61,930 nt of DNA from Phellopilus nigrolimitatus (Eukaryota > Basidiomycota > Agaricomycetes > Hymenochaetales > Hymenochaetaceae), in the NCBI GenBank assembly GCA_021029095.1, contig JAJOHG010000149.1:1-61930 (forward strand). The letters run 5' to 3'. Of the stretch, positions 32,825-44,954 are shown one piece after another. The notes beneath the pieces were generated by a model. That model had not been told where the DNA came from, ran no database searches, and saw only the letters and a list, made by a program, of their open reading frames with translations. Numbering within the stretch: position 1 is the stretch's first letter; each line of letters starts with the position of its first letter. Position numbers and translations under genes: made by a program.

Positions 32825-33985
32825 CGGGCCTGTCGCAAACAGTTGTATCTCTGTCTTTTACAGACATTTGAATTCTAGAGTATAGAATTCCCGGACGTGT
32901 ATAATTATTAATACTAGAGCAGCTCATACCTACTATATGATTTCCTATTCTCTGGTTGTGCCATGTCCACTGGCTTGGTCAAGGAAGTGGGTCGTTCCAG
33001 CCTCCGCAATAGAAGACCAGTCGGTGACAGACAACTTCTTTATCCCCAGTCATCCGCGGCCTCAATGAAGTTGGAGCCAAGGTGTACACACCAGCGAAAA
33101 CTGACTCGAGGCCGTTCTCGTGAACCAGAAGTTTGCCACCCTACTAAATTCAAAAGAACCTCTTCACAACCAACCTAACTTACGTTTCCTTTCACTTTTT
33201 TAGAGCAAGGAAGTCACTATAAACGGTAGGCTCGAACCGCTTGAACCGGGAGTCCGCCTTCTAGACGATGTGTACGCCATTGTCGTCGCCAGACAGTCCG
33301 TCATTTACAATGCCGGTGGATCGCCTGACACGTACGAGCCGCCGCGCACGTTCAGAAAGCGGTACGCATCCGCACGCCGCCTATGGGCAGGTCCTCCGTG
33401 CGCCGCAAGAGCAGAGACCAAGAACTACCTCGGCTCCCCCGATTGGCGCAGCATAGAGAAGGTCCTGTACCCCTTACGGAGATGCCAAGGAAGTAGACAA
33501 GCGCCTGCCGCAGTAGATTACACTTGCACACTTGCATGCAGAATATGTCCTCGCCGGGGAGGGAGACGCGGAAAACAGAAAGTATTTCCACAGTACGGAC
33601 GTTGATAAAAACGTAGATGTTCGTAGAGGTGCATGTGTCAATGGTCTCTAAGTGGAGGGGTCGAACTGAACAATGCATCGGACTAGAAAGTGTTCGCGAT
33701 TTCCAAGGTCCAGCTTCAATAGAAATCCGAAGGAGGTCATAAGTCTACACAGTAGGTGAGAATGTTGCAATTCGAGTGAAGCCTCCGAAGACATTGCAGC
33801 GGTTATGGAGGTCAAGAGTCAAGTGGAATGCGTGTTGTTACATCGGCAACCACGACCACCTCTCTTCACTACTGTCTCTTCGTATTGGCGTGTTTTCACA
33901 CTTCGTTTCACGTCAATAGCAAGACATCTGCATAGATAATCAACTTCTTGCATTCTGTGACCCGCCACTGGGCGGAATCAGCAGC
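32825..33985 (+). pseudogene. coding-like relic of unknown family between KTR and PP4
   Basis: Protein-like pieces fall in two frames. One, at about 33200-33470, reads KEVTINGRLEPLEPGVRLLD and continues for about 80 residues. In another frame, beginning near 33475, YGDAKEVDKRLPQ is followed after a stop by LHAEYVLAGEGDAENRKYF. Upstream, SPVIRGLNEVGAKVYTPAK is in yet another frame. Stops and frame changes separate these. I do not recognise the family. It may be a decayed gene or an exon set whose introns I could not resolve. From about 33620 to 33985 I see nothing beyond the PP4 upstream region. Confidence 0.35.
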
Positions 33986-35143
33986 ATGCCCAGCGACTTG
34001 GACAAGTAAGTGCGTGAACGCGCTGCACATCAGAGTCGGTACACATTGTACTCATTTCTCCACAAAGCCAAATTGCCCAGCTCATCCGCTGCGAACCGAT
34101 CTCAGAAGAACAAGTGAAGCAGCTTTGTCTGAAGGCGCGTGAGATCCTTATCGAGGAGGGGAATGTGCAGGTAGTGGATTCGCCGGTAACAGTGAGTACG
34201 TCGCACATCCTGAAAGGATGACTGATTCGAGCTTAAGGGCCCGCTCACAAGATATGCGGCGATATACATGGCCAGTTCTGGGACATGATGGAACTTTTTA
34301 AAGTCGGCGGCTTCTGCCCAGAGACAAACTACCTCTTCATGGGCGATTTCGTCGACCGCGGCTTCTACTCTGTCGAGACTTTTCTTCTGCTGCTCGCCTA
34401 CAAAGTGCGCTACCCAGACCGAATCACACTCATCCGAGGAAACCACGAGTCGCGCCAGATCACGCAGGTGTACGGGTTTTACGACGAATGCCAACGAAAG
34501 TACGGCTCTGCGAACGTCTGGCGTTACTGTTGCGAGGTTTTCGATTATCTTGCGCTCGGCGCGATCGTTGATGGGAGCGTGTTCTGCGTACACGGCGGTC
34601 TCAGTCCGAATCTGCATGGGGTCGACCAGGTATGTCGTATCATTTCTGGGTCTGGCAAGAAAGAATGCGACATCTAAATTACATTAGATTCGCGCAATTG
34701 ACCGAAAACAAGAAGTCCCCCATGACGGGCCCATGTGCGATCTCCTCTGGTCAGATCCCGATGATATTCAAGGCTGGGGCCTATCACCGCGCGGCGCTGG
34801 TTTCCTCTTTGGAGGGGACATCACCAAAGCCTTCGCGCACAACAACGCGATCGACCTCATTGCGCGCGCTCATCAGCTCGCGATGGAGGGCTACAAACTC
34901 ATGTTCGACAATACCATCGTCACCGTGTGGAGCGCGCCGAACTATTGCTATAGGTGCGGGAATGTCGCGTCGATACTTGAGCTCGACGAGCATTTAGGCC
35001 AAGAGTACAAAGTATTCCAACATGCTCCTTCCGTGAGTCGTTTATACTGTCCCTATATCCATATTTTGAATACTAATTCACCTGACGGTTAGGATGTACG
35101 ATCTATACCTGCCAAAAGACCTCCAGCCGAATATTTCCTGTGA
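33986..35143 (+). CDS. serine/threonine protein phosphatase 4 catalytic subunit (Pph3-like)
   Basis: A metallophosphatase of the PP2A group. PP4 acts in DNA-damage recovery, among other roles, with regulatory subunits of the Psy2/Psy4 type. Exons are 33986-34005, 34068-34191, 34252-34629, 34688-35032 and 35093-35143: 305 codons plus stop, against about 307 in other eukaryotes. The metal-site motifs GDIHGQF, GDFVDRG and RGNHESR are intact, as are HGGLSP, the substrate-channel block [11 protein letters not shown], and the C-terminal YFL whose Leu is carboxymethylated in this group. RDR-type blocks such as [21 protein letters not shown] match PP4 better than PP6 or PPG1. Cys and Trp changes (RYCCEVF, GQFWDMM) are mild. 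Confidence 0.94.
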
Positions 35144-36029
35144 TCTGTGTTTTTGCTCTACTTTCTGTTGCATTATGTTTTTGGTTTGACGGTGTCCTGA
35201 AGACTGTCCATTGTAGCCTTACCTGTTTTAGATCGTTGTCCATCCAGTTCACATGTTGTGCAATCCAGTTCCAGCGCCGTTTGGGGCATGCGGAGGAAAG
35301 CTCTTATATATCTTCAAGTCTTCGAGATCTCAGGATGTGAGTCCAAAACTGAATACAGGATCTCCGTGTGGCTTGTCTGAACTACGCGCCTTATGAGACT
35401 TAGCGTTGAGCACTGACACATAACTAAAGACCCTTACATCCAAGTTCACGGAACTCTGTGGGCTATAACCAACTCTGCGTCGTCACTGAGATCTTTGTCA
35501 CCAGACATGGATCGTCAAGCAACAACACATTCGAAAAAAAATCTGCTGCTCATGCTGTAACCCAGCTCCTAGAGTTTTGGCGGGATTCTATGTAACGAAA
35601 TGTGGTGAGGTGTGCAGAAGTTTAACACTGACACAGACTAATCACTTTTCCCTGTGAAGCCCCAATAATCCGTCTCAGATTGCCACCCTTTTCTATTTTA
35701 CGTTTCGAACTTATCTACTCAGACCAGGGTTTAAAGTTAAATTTTGCTTTAGTTGGCATGGGAGAAACACTTTACAGTAAGCTGGTTGATACTCTGTCCT
35801 GAAAGCACTGTTTCACACTTTCTGTATTATTTAAGTACATTCAGTGTAAAGTAACGACTTATAATACAAGCTACGGCGACGATACGCATAGAAGTAAGTG
35901 AAAGTCTCTTTGTGACCGTCGTTCAAAGGGCTCTGTATTTGCACGGTATATACCTATTGCTGTGCGATGTCTTCCGTAGTTTGTCGTACTTTTTTTTTTT
36001 TGTTCGAACTCTTCTTTGTCTCCAATATA
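35144..36029. other. intergenic, nothing recognised
   Basis: AT-rich flank between PP4 and the MITE-like element. Only short frames. A T-run of 12 lies near 35990. Confidence 0.5.
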
Positions 36030-36359
36030 TTACAGCGCTTTTCATAACTACGCGGAATCGCGAAAATCCGTGCGCCACCCACGCCACCCAAAAGATGACA
36101 CACTCGGTCCCACGACCGTGTTACAAAGATGAAGTGAGATGATCCGAGCTTCGGCATGCGTTTGTTTTCTTCGAAGAAAGCAGAAAGCTTGATGCAATCT
36201 GATCTGAACGTTCGGCAACCAGATACAGCCTGATCCGGGCACTCGGCACTCCGGCAAAAGCTTAGATGATAGGATCGTGCGAGTATATTTGTCACGCAGT
36301 CGGTGGCGAGGCGGCGCGAGATTTTTTGCGATTCCGCATAGTTATGAAAACAGCTGTAA
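36030..36359 (-). mobile_element. MITE-like element family 1, copy a
   Basis: A 330 bp element with long imperfect terminal inverted repeats. The left arm reads TTACAGCGCTTTTCATAACT then ACGCGGAATCGCGAAAATC. The complement of the right arm reads TTACAGCTGTTTTCATAACT then ATGCGGAATCGCAAAAAATC. The arms continue to GCGCC..CC.CGCCACC, about 45 bp. Internal sequence matches copy b at 30193-30431. No open frame of note. It ends about 130 bp before the EBP2 start codon, so it forms part of that gene's promoter. I see no clear target-site duplication (flanks CCAATATA and CTGGAGAA). Confidence 0.75.
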
Positions 36360-36489
36360 CTGGAGAATTTCACACTTTAGGATGAAGTTCGCGGTTGTGG
36401 CGTGTGAAAATGATTCTGGTTCAGGCATTCCCAAACGCACTCGCCTCCAAAAATTCCTGACTATTCCATTCCAAAATCTTGTCTTAAAA

Positions 36490-37981
36490 ATGCCTGGAAA
36501 CGTCAACAAAACAAAGTCTAAGGAGACCAAGAAGACTGCAAAACCAGTTGTCGCTTCTGCGCAACCTGCAACTAGGCCGACGAAAACTGTGCAAGCCGAA
36601 CTGAGCTCGGAGGATGAAGACGACGAAGACGAAGACGGCGGCGTGGACGAAGAGGGGATGGCGAAGCTAATGAAGGCGCTTGGCAAAGATGGCTTGGACG
36701 ACATCGGGAATATGCAGCTAGGCGTGCTAGAAGGTGACGAGGATGACAGTGAAGAGGATGGGAGTGGAGAGGACGAGGACGGTGAAGGAGAGGAAGATTT
36801 AGAGGACGAGGTAGAAGGCGAGGGTGCAGAGGGGAGCGGGTCTGGCGAGGAAGGCAGTGATGAGGACGAAGATGAACTAGAGGTCTCCGTGGATGCTTCA
36901 AAGGTGAAGGCGTCGAAGGGGACTGGGGGCGTCAAGGAAAGGGAGGAGGAGGAAAGAGAAGAAGAGGAAATAGCTCTCGAGGATGCAGAATCTGTTGACG
37001 AGGACGTTGTTCCCCGCCAAAAGCTTGTCGTGGATAACAAGGTACGAGCTCGAAGCTTTAGGTATCAGATACCCTTTCGTTAAATGTATGCATGAATTAC
37101 TTTCAGGTTGCCTTGGAGCGCATCCGTGACACAATAAAACTGGACTCGAGTCTGTCCTGGACGGAGACATTGACAGTCACATATCCGGAAGTCATCGAGG
37201 TCGACGTGGACGACGACTTGAACCGTGAACTTGCTTTGTATGTTTTGGTTGTACCGTGTTTCTAACTTTGACTGAAATCTAAGACAATTAGCTACAAGCA
37301 GGCACTGCATGGCGCAACCTCGGCCCGAAAACTTGCGGACCAGCACAAGCTGGCCTTTACCCGTCCGACGGACTACTTTGCCGAGATGGTTAAGTCCGAC
37401 GCACACATGGAGCGCATTCGACAGAGGCTTCTGGACGAGGGTGCGTCGATCAAAAAGAGCGAGGACAAGCGCAAGGAACGCGAGGGCAAGAAGTTCGGAA
37501 AACAGGTGCAAATTGAGAAGCAAAAGGAGCGCGAACGGAGCAAAAAGGAGATGGAGGAGCGTTTGAAAGGTCTGAAGCGAAGTATGCCTTATTTTCTTAA
37601 ACAACTTTCATATCCTCCCCCCTTTCGCTTTTTTCTTTCTTTCTTTGGGCATTTACTGAAGCATTTTTTGATACAGAGAATAAGGACGTCCTGAACGATA
37701 CGCAGACTAATGACGATGCGTTTGACGTTGCTGTAGAGGACGCCATCTCCGATCGCCCGTCGAAACGGTCGAAGGGCGCACCGCCTAAAATTTCCCGGAA
37801 GGGTAGGGATGCTAAGTTCGGGTTTGGAGGCAAGGACCGTCGGTCCAAGCAAAACACCCGAGAAAGCACAGAGAAGTTTGACTTTGGCAGTCGCAAAGGG
37901 GCTGGAGGAAAGGGTGCGACGAGCAGCAGTAAGCCGAAGCGCCTAGGGAAGAGCAGACGGATGGCGTCTAAAGGGCGATAG
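36490..37981 (+). CDS. EBP2: EBP2, 60S ribosome biogenesis factor
   Basis: A nucleolar protein needed for 27S pre-rRNA processing and assembly of the large ribosomal subunit. Exons are 36490-37041, 37107-37237, 37292-37581 and 37677-37981 (425 codons plus stop, in phase). The first 160 residues contain very acidic Asp/Glu/Ser tracts typical of nucleolar proteins. The conserved EBP2 domain starts at the second exon (LERIRDTIKLDSSLSWTETL) and includes FYKQALHGATSARKLADQ, FTRPTDYFAEMVKSDAHMER and a Lys/Glu coiled-coil (EREGKKFGKQVQIEKQKERE). The tail is basic with KFGFGGKDRRSKQN and RLGKSRRMASKGR. An in-frame ATG exists upstream at 36382, but it gives a non-conserved leader next to the MITE, so I prefer 36490 (MPGNVNKTKS). 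Confidence 0.93.
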
Positions 37982-38177
37982 GCAGGATTTTTAGCATTTT
38001 CCTTTTTTTAAGTCTTTTCTCTCGTCCGTCGCTTTTCTCTGTCTGCCTCTGTGTTATTTTTGTTTCCGGAAATTTCGGGACTCCGCACTATATGAGTAAT
38101 TATATGGGGAAGTGAACGCGCTTGATTTGATGGGAATGTCGTGGACGGCCTCGACGACTCTGCCCTGAACGACTACG

Positions 38178-39749
38178 ATGGCGACGCTTGGTGATATCCC
38201 ATTAGAGATTATTGAACTGATACTATCCTATGCCGAGCCTATCGCCGTCGCCTGCTTCTCGCAAACGTGCCGTCTGTATTACATGTTAATTTATGAATCT
38301 GAGGACCAACATCTCTGGCGGTCGCTGTTTCTCTCTGAGGAAGAACTCTTTGATGACCCGCGCAAATGCCAAAACTCGCTGGGCGAACCTTTAGTGCTCG
38401 ATGAATCTGAATACGACTGGCGGGGCGAGCTGCAGCGGCGCATTCGTGCACAGACCGTCGTCTACAATCCCGCCTGCTGCAGGGACGACGAGCTCGCTGA
38501 GGTTCTGGCGACCCTCGTCTCCGTGATGAATCACACGCTGCCCACGTCGGCGAACCATGCATCACTCGAGGTCTCCAAAAACCTGCTTTGGATTGCGCAG
38601 TGCCCGCTCGCCGAGTTCATCGAGTACCTGCACGCCCAGCGGACCGCGCTATCCCCCGAGCAACGCCAGCTCCTTGGGCAGCTGCACACACTCTTTGGGC
38701 TGCCTGTCTACGACCTCAAACCGGAGCGCCGCGTCGAGTCGCGCGCGTACGTCTACGACATGCGCAACTACACGGAGGAGAACTGCTGGGGCCCATTCAC
38801 CCACGACGGGCGCAGGGCAGTGAATTGGGAGCACCTGCAGGCCGTGCAGCATGTCATGGCGATGCACATTGCGGAACGGCAGATGGAGAGCGTTGTATTG
38901 AACTCCATGATTCTCTTTGTGTACTGTCAGGCGCAGCTTGCAGATGTGTCGGAGGCAGAGGACGACTGGATCGATTGGGCGGGCGTGGAGGGGGTTTGGG
39001 ACTGTTCATTCTGTTTTGTAGACCATCGTGATCTTACAAGTGCGTTCCCTTTTCTTACACTAGATCCCGCTTATATCTCTTTCAATACAGCCTACAACGA
39101 CCCAGAGGTAATATTGTGTCTATTCGTCTTTTGTCGAACATCGTTCACCTGGCACCGCACAGTTCCTATACGAAGAGCCTCGGGACATTTCGCTATTCGA
39201 ATCCCCTGCGTTTCTCGAGGTTTTCCGCTCTTTCAATGTATACATGCGCGTCACGGGCAACGTGCCCAATCCGAAGCATCCAACGCGGCCAGCCATTGTG
39301 TTCGAGGGAGTCGTGCATGACATGCATACCATGATCGGCGAAGTGAGCGTCGCCCCCGACAACACAGTTCGCTGGAGTTTCGTAAGTTATCATGTCACCG
39401 CGCTATCTCGAAAGTACCCCCTCGAACAGCTTCTATGTAGACGTCAGGCGAGAATAACCAGATGATATGGAGGTCTGTCTCGACTGTGCTTGTTATGCCC
39501 TTCTCTTAAATGTTGACATTGATACTATCCTCAGCTCGGAAGGTGTGCAGATTGGTCCTGCCCAATCGACGTTTGGTGTGCTTGGGACTTGGACTACTGT
39601 CTTCCACGATGAGCAGGACCCGATCGGTACGTGACCTTCTTTCACCCCTATGAAGAGTCGCTGAAGGATGAACATAATCAGGGCCATTTTGGCTTCGCAA
39701 AGACCAGGACAAAACCCACATAACAGGCGTGCTTGACGACAACGTTTAA
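38178..39749 (+). CDS. F-box protein, unrelated to the zinc-finger F-box family
   Basis: A predicted SCF adaptor. Exons are 38178-39039, 39091-39107, 39163-39381, 39441-39472, 39535-39626 and 39682-39749 (429 codons plus stop, in phase, including a 17 bp exon). The F-box is at the extreme N-terminus (DIPLEIIELILSYAEPIAVA, then CFSQTCRLYYMLIY). The middle is helical and Arg/Glu-rich (ELQRRIRAQTVVYNPACC, QRQLLGQLHTLFGLPVYDL). A C-terminal beta-rich domain follows (RPAIVFEGVVHD, MIGEVSVAPDNTVRW, IWSSEGVQIG, FGVLGTWTTVFHDEQDPIG). It resembles the common fungal type in which an N-terminal F-box precedes a domain of unknown function. There are no Cys motifs like those of copies 1-6. Substrate unknown. 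Confidence 0.85.
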
Positions 39750-39979
39750 CGACAAACGTTTGACAAGGCACGCGGTTCCACAGAATGTACATAGTATTAA
39801 CTTGTAGAACTTGTGTTCATTTCATCTTCATTCTTATCTACAGTGCTTGGGGACTCGTGGACAATGTACACGTACACGTATGTCCGCTAAATAGAAAGTA
39901 GAGGGGCTGTATGCAAACAAATTCTGATCGTCTTGTACTGTAGTTAGTAATAAGAATTTGTCTAGAGTCTCTATGGCCA

Positions 39980-42705
39980 TCATTCGCATTTTACTTCTCT
40001 GATGTAAGCATGTCTGAAATTTTGACTTTAGAAAAGATAAACTGGAAGGGGAAAATGAGTACCACCCACCTAGCTCGTAAATGTGCATCAAGTTTTCCTA
40101 GACAAAAGAAGAACTGATCAGAACCATATAACGCGCATTGCTCGCATTGATGAGTCGAGAAGAGTAATCCTGCTGCACAATCTGCGCAGCTACACTTCTT
40201 GACCCATTTATCGACACCGGGAGGATCGGATTTATCATTAGAGTCACGCCTTAAACCAGTGTGGACCGCGAGTGGCTTCGTCTGCTCTACGACATCGTGG
40301 TCGAAAATCAATGTCACATCCGACTTGCGCAGCCTGTCGAGAAAAAAAATTAAATTAAATTCTGTATAAGCCCGAGACACATGTGAAGGGACTGACTCTT
40401 TCGCCCTCTCCGTAATCTCGAAAATGCAATATTCATCGTTAAAATGTTTTATCTTGTTATATGAGGTTCGTTAGGCCGTTGTGTCGAACCGGTAATTAAG
40501 AAAACATGAACATACGAGATCGAACCATGTCATCAACATTCGGACTTCAGGTAGACAGCACATGCATACGAAAGACATGCCGAGAGAATTTGCATCGTCC
40601 ATGGTGCTATCCGGTGGCAATTCTGTAGCAGCAATTAAGGCCTCTGCAATGCCTACCAGGCGTGGAGATGGGGTAATAGATGCGGGTTGCCACAAAGAAG
40701 CGAACGAGTACTTGAACGCATAATTGAATGAGTTTCGACATTGCGCTTGGAGATCCGCCAGAATTTTGTGTAAGGTCGTCGGCGTCGTCTCATAGCTATC
40801 AAGATCAATATAGAAGAAAGTCGTTGCATGCCGAAGAATAGGGTTCTTGTCGATGTCCTTGCTTTCCACACTAGAAACCGAGCAGATCTTGGGAATAAGA
40901 TTCGTCTCGATCTCGAGGATACGTGCATTACTGGTTGCAATCAGCTCGCCCTTCAATGGGTACAAGATATCGAGGGAGAACTCTATAGGTAAATCGTCGT
41001 TGTCAACGATTTCCCGTGCAAGGGGGAACTCAAGAAGTTCCGGGGCCAAAACAGAAAGGATAAAGCTTGTGTCTGACTGTATGAAATCCTTCACGAGCTC
41101 AAGTAAGCGCTTTTCACGTGCACGAACACGGTCTTCTTTCTCGCGTTGGGCCTTCTTCTCTCGCCTCAGGTGGATTATCTGTTCGAGCCGTGGATGTAAA
41201 TTGTTCCAAGCTGAAGAAAAACCAACGTAACTGAGCTAATGTGAATACAGGTATTGCCTTAAAAACGTACCCTTATCGGTCAGTTCACGAGGTTGCTCTA
41301 CTAGAGCATTCCACCTCCACCCTCTCTCGTCCAGTTCTGTGTTGAAATCAGCTCTGCTGTATCCAAGCTCTTCGAGCTTTCCCAGGATGCTTGAGGAAAG
41401 AAGATCAATTACCGATTACTTGAAGAGAAACTGCATCTACCCACCTATCCTTCCGCCTAGACTTCAACGCTTGCCTATCTTCGTGCTTCTGTTCTTCGAT
41501 GTCGTCCAACCAATCGTCTAGTTCAGCAGTATGCTTTAGGGTTTAGCTATGGTGAGAAGCTGTCACTGTAGGAGAAAACGGTAGGCTACGCACCAGCCAA
41601 GCTTCACGAGTCATCTTGTGTTTTTCCTCAACAAATACCTTCTGTTTGTCGGGTGTACAGCCAAGAGCTTGATACTTCTCGAAAGTACTCTCGAAAGTAG
41701 GCCGATAATATTTCAATTCGAGCATGACATCAAGCGTTAATGTCTGGAAGCCTTTTGCATGCCAATCTAACATGACTTCAAAATGATCATAAAATAACTT
41801 GGTAAGATGGAGTTACTTCTGTAGACACCAGACAGACGCACATCCTGAACCTGGCACTAGCTTGAGGATTGAAATCCATTCGGAATCACTTAGTGACGTT
41901 GGCTTGGGAGACATGAGCTTCAAGCCGTAGCGGACACTGTTGATAACATAGGTTGAGAAGGGGCACGTTCGACATTATGGTGATGTATCTGCACAACGCA
42001 CTTTTTATTGTGGCATTTTTTACAGAGCCTAACGCGTAGCCCAACTTCAAGCCTAGATGAGCGGACCGAGTTGCAATGCTATACAAAGACATGGGCATCA
42101 ACGTCGTCCCACCTATACAAACACAAAGCCGTACCGTGCAATGTTTGTCGAAGATAAGACTGGCATATTGAGGAGAGCTGAGATCGGATGGGCAAATTGG
42201 CATTCCAGATGCCTCTTCGGCTTTGTGCCAAATGAGCTTTGAGTCCTTGGACATAAGAAAGTTTCGCAGGACTTTGGTCGACCTGGCCATGCGAAGGAGA
42301 TCCTCCGGGCTGAGGTGAGCCGCAATCTGATACCCGGTGAGAGACCGTCGGGAATTATAAAAAAGCAGCTTAGCTTACCTCGCAGAATACGTCGACCGGC
42401 ATGGACATTATCAACGCCAGCTTCCCCGCTTGACGTCTTCTGCTGCCCGGATTTACAACTGACGTTGGTATGAAGCTTGCGTCGGCCTCGACACCTGACT
42501 TGCGTGTTCCCTTACTAGTCTTACGCCTCTTCTTCGGCCTTTGAGCCTCTATTTCAACTTCCTCCTCATCCTCAGAGTCCTGGCCTTGATCCAGGTTCTG
42601 ATCCAACCTTGGTGGCGGCAGCCTTCCACTGTGTAATGCCATTCAGACCCTTCATTCGCGGTAATGCAGCCACTGAACTTACGTCGACTTCCTGGTAGTG
42701 ACCAT
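39980..42705 (-). CDS. F-box/zinc-finger protein, copy 4 (intact)
   Basis: Same family as copies 3, 5 and 6. It starts at 42705 with MVTTRKST in a short exon, then an acidic Ser/Asp/Glu stretch and a Lys/Arg patch (RPKKRRKTSKGTRKSG). The F-box is LALIMSMPVDVFCE plus HLSPEDLLRMARSTKVLRNFL, split by an intron as in the others. The Cys motif reads HCNSVRSSR...RVRLCKKCHNKK. Further blocks are SDSEWISILKLVPGSG, LELKYYRPTFES, LDDWLDDIEEQKHEDRQ, LEELGYSRADF, LVEQPRELTD, CMCCLPEVRMLMTWFDL and a C-terminal Cys/His region (CSCADC, CEQCALYG..., HLRARHAY). No stop interrupts the spliced frame. It is closest to copy 5. Tail to tail with the F-box gene at 38178, and downstream of CDC37 on the same strand. 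Confidence 0.8.
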
Positions 42706-42800
42706 TGTCAATCGTCGGTTTTGGTTGCTCGGCGTTAAACGGTTCGTGCGATGTTGGTGGTAGTAGTAGAGTCGGCTCAATTACTGGTAAGCCTTTTGTT

Positions 42801-42813
42801 GCGTCGCGTCGCG
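42801..42813 (-). promoter_or_regulatory. CGCGACGCGACGC motif upstream of F-box copy 4
   Basis: Ninety-six bp before the copy 4 ATG on the gene's strand, in the same orientation as at copy 5. See the recurrence noted at 2767, 25002 and 45418. The strip from 42814 to 43119 contains nothing else I recognise. Confidence 0.4.
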
Positions 42814-43119
42814 TTGTGTGACAAGCAAGGTGTCACATCACTGACGCGTTATTATTTTATTATTTCCAATAAACATAGAAGCTTTTATTTTTTTAGAAGG
42901 CAAAACTGCTGGAAAAACAAATACAATAGATTGTCCATGGGATAGTATAAGTAGGCAGGACGACACCGACATCCGTTTACTGTTTACGTGAGCGGTAGAA
43001 GTGAGCTTCATAGAAAAAAGACGACAAAGATAGTACAAGCAAGATGCGGTTCAATAGCCTAGTTCGATACAACTTACATCTAATCTTCTCAACGTACACG
43101 ACCGTCATACTGTTGGGAC

Positions 43120-44721
43120 CTATGCTTCTTCGTTCTCATTCCCTGTCTGATCTCTGATACCGCCTTCCGCGAAATTCAAAATACCTCCTGTGTCCAATAA
43201 GCCCACGACATTTTCCGCATCCTCAACTTTCATCTTCCCAAGCACCTTGTTAACCTCCTCGAGGCTCTGCGAACGGAGCGCCTCCTTCAGGTCATCGCTG
43301 AAACCATCGAATACATCCCAGCGCAGTTGCAGCGCCTTGCGCACTTCCTCAATATCGAGATCTTCCATCCCAGGGCCCTCGAGCCGGAGATCCTGAGGCG
43401 GCGGCCCATCAGGGACGATGAAGGAAATGTGCTGATCCGGGTTTTCGGGAACGAGCTGAATCTGTTCGCCACCATTTGCAATCGCGGCAGCCTCCTCCTC
43501 TTTCGCGGCCTTGACACGCGTAATTATGTGTGCGTGCGTGTCTTCTACATCTTTGAGGAAGACGGCTTCCGCGCGCGGATCGCCAGACGTCATGCGTTTG
43601 AAGAAAAGGCGCACGCCGTCGACGCCGAGCTTTTCGCAGTACTGCAGAAGCAGACTTTGGTGCACACACTTCTTCGCGTAGACAGTCTCGCCTCGCGTCT
43701 GTGCGGTGAACGCCGCGACAAGCAATGCATCAGAGGCACCTGGTACGTATACGTCGCGATGCTCCTGAATGAAATGGAACGACTGGTCGTACCCTCTTAA
43801 GGGTAACCGCGAGAATGCCTCGAGAGTCGGTGTCATCTCCGGAAGCTCGTCTTCATCATCGCTTGTCGGAGTTGGCGTGTTCTTTGCTGCGAGATCGGCA
43901 ACCTGAACGGCCTCGACTGCTTTCGGGTTCAAAACCTCGATATTCGTAGCCGTTTTAGTCTTCGTGGACTTTCCACCCTTGACAGCAGCCGGCTCGGGTT
44001 TTGGAGGAACGTACTGATTTGAAATAAGTAAACAAATAACCGAAGCACTCAGTTTAACACATACATGAGAATCGTATCCATCATGGATACTCTCGCTCGT
44101 AATCTTCTTCGTTCTCTCTTCCTCTTCCTTTTCCAAGTCCTTCTTGAGTTCTTCCTGCCTCTCTCCAAGCTTAGCTACATGACCCTTGAGGTTAGCGATT
44201 AGGACTTCCCGCAAACGCTCATCATTCTTGTCGACGCCTTTCTCCTTCGCGTCCTCAAACACCTTGAGCAGTAAGGAGAGGATCATTTCATCATACGTGA
44301 GCTTGTGTGGTGAATCTGTCTCAGGAGCTTGTGGCGAGGGATTCGTCTTGAGCTGCTCGACGATGCGCGAAAACTGTGCAGGACCATCGGGTGCACCATG
44401 TACCTCCTCCGTAATTGTTCTCAGACGGGGAAGGAGAACATCATTGCATGCCACCTCCGCTTTGATATCAGCGATCTTCTGGTTGCGCATCGCTCTTTTC
44501 TCGTGGATGTCCCGACGTTTCCAACTGCAACGGAGATTATTTAAGACATTACGCGGATACACACAGTAGCTCACTTGACGAGAGAACGGTGGTCGACATT
44601 CGGGTGTCCTTCGATGTCCGAATCATCTGAAAGCTGATGTCGCGCTCAAGTAGTTTGTCGTGACGATTAGCTCGCGACAGCGTACCTCGAGCGCATCCCA
44701 TTTTGAGTAGTTTAAAGGCAT
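43120..44721 (-). CDS. CDC37: CDC37, Hsp90 co-chaperone for kinases
   Basis: It loads protein kinase clients onto Hsp90 in the cytosol. Four exons give about 485 residues. The start MPLNYSKWDALE (44721-44686) plus LSDDSDIEGHPNVDHRSLV in exon 2 is the kinase-binding N-terminus. Its Ser-Asp motif is the usual casein kinase 2 site required for function. NWKRRDIHEKR continues the conserved block and a long coiled-coil follows. The Hsp90-binding middle domain begins around TPTLEAFSRLPLRGYDQSF and includes ALLVAAFTAQTRGE and KKCVHQSLLLQYCEKLG. The C-terminal helical domain (RKALQLRWDVFDGFSDDL, NVVGLLDTGGILNFAEGG) is complete. The strand and the intron after SIHDGYDSH are clear. Confidence 0.95.
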
Positions 44722-44954
44722 TTTAAATGAAGACAGATGAGACAGATAAGTTCTTAGACACTCAGTTGCTTTGGTCGTGATCGAGAAGTTGAGGAGGAAG
44801 ATGTCGAGTTTTCGACGCCGCGGCCTATTTAGGCCACAAACGGCAAGAATCTTCTCGAAACAGCACAGGAATCTGAAGAACCGCATACACGCAGTAAATT
44901 CAACTTCAATACAAGCCTAACTTCTCATAAATTAGTTCGGTTCGACTTGCTTTC

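Noticed and set aside
33218..33240. GGCTCGAACCGCT-like tRNA B box
   Set aside because: No A box, cloverleaf or CCA-adjacent stem can be drawn around it, and a coding-like frame crosses it.
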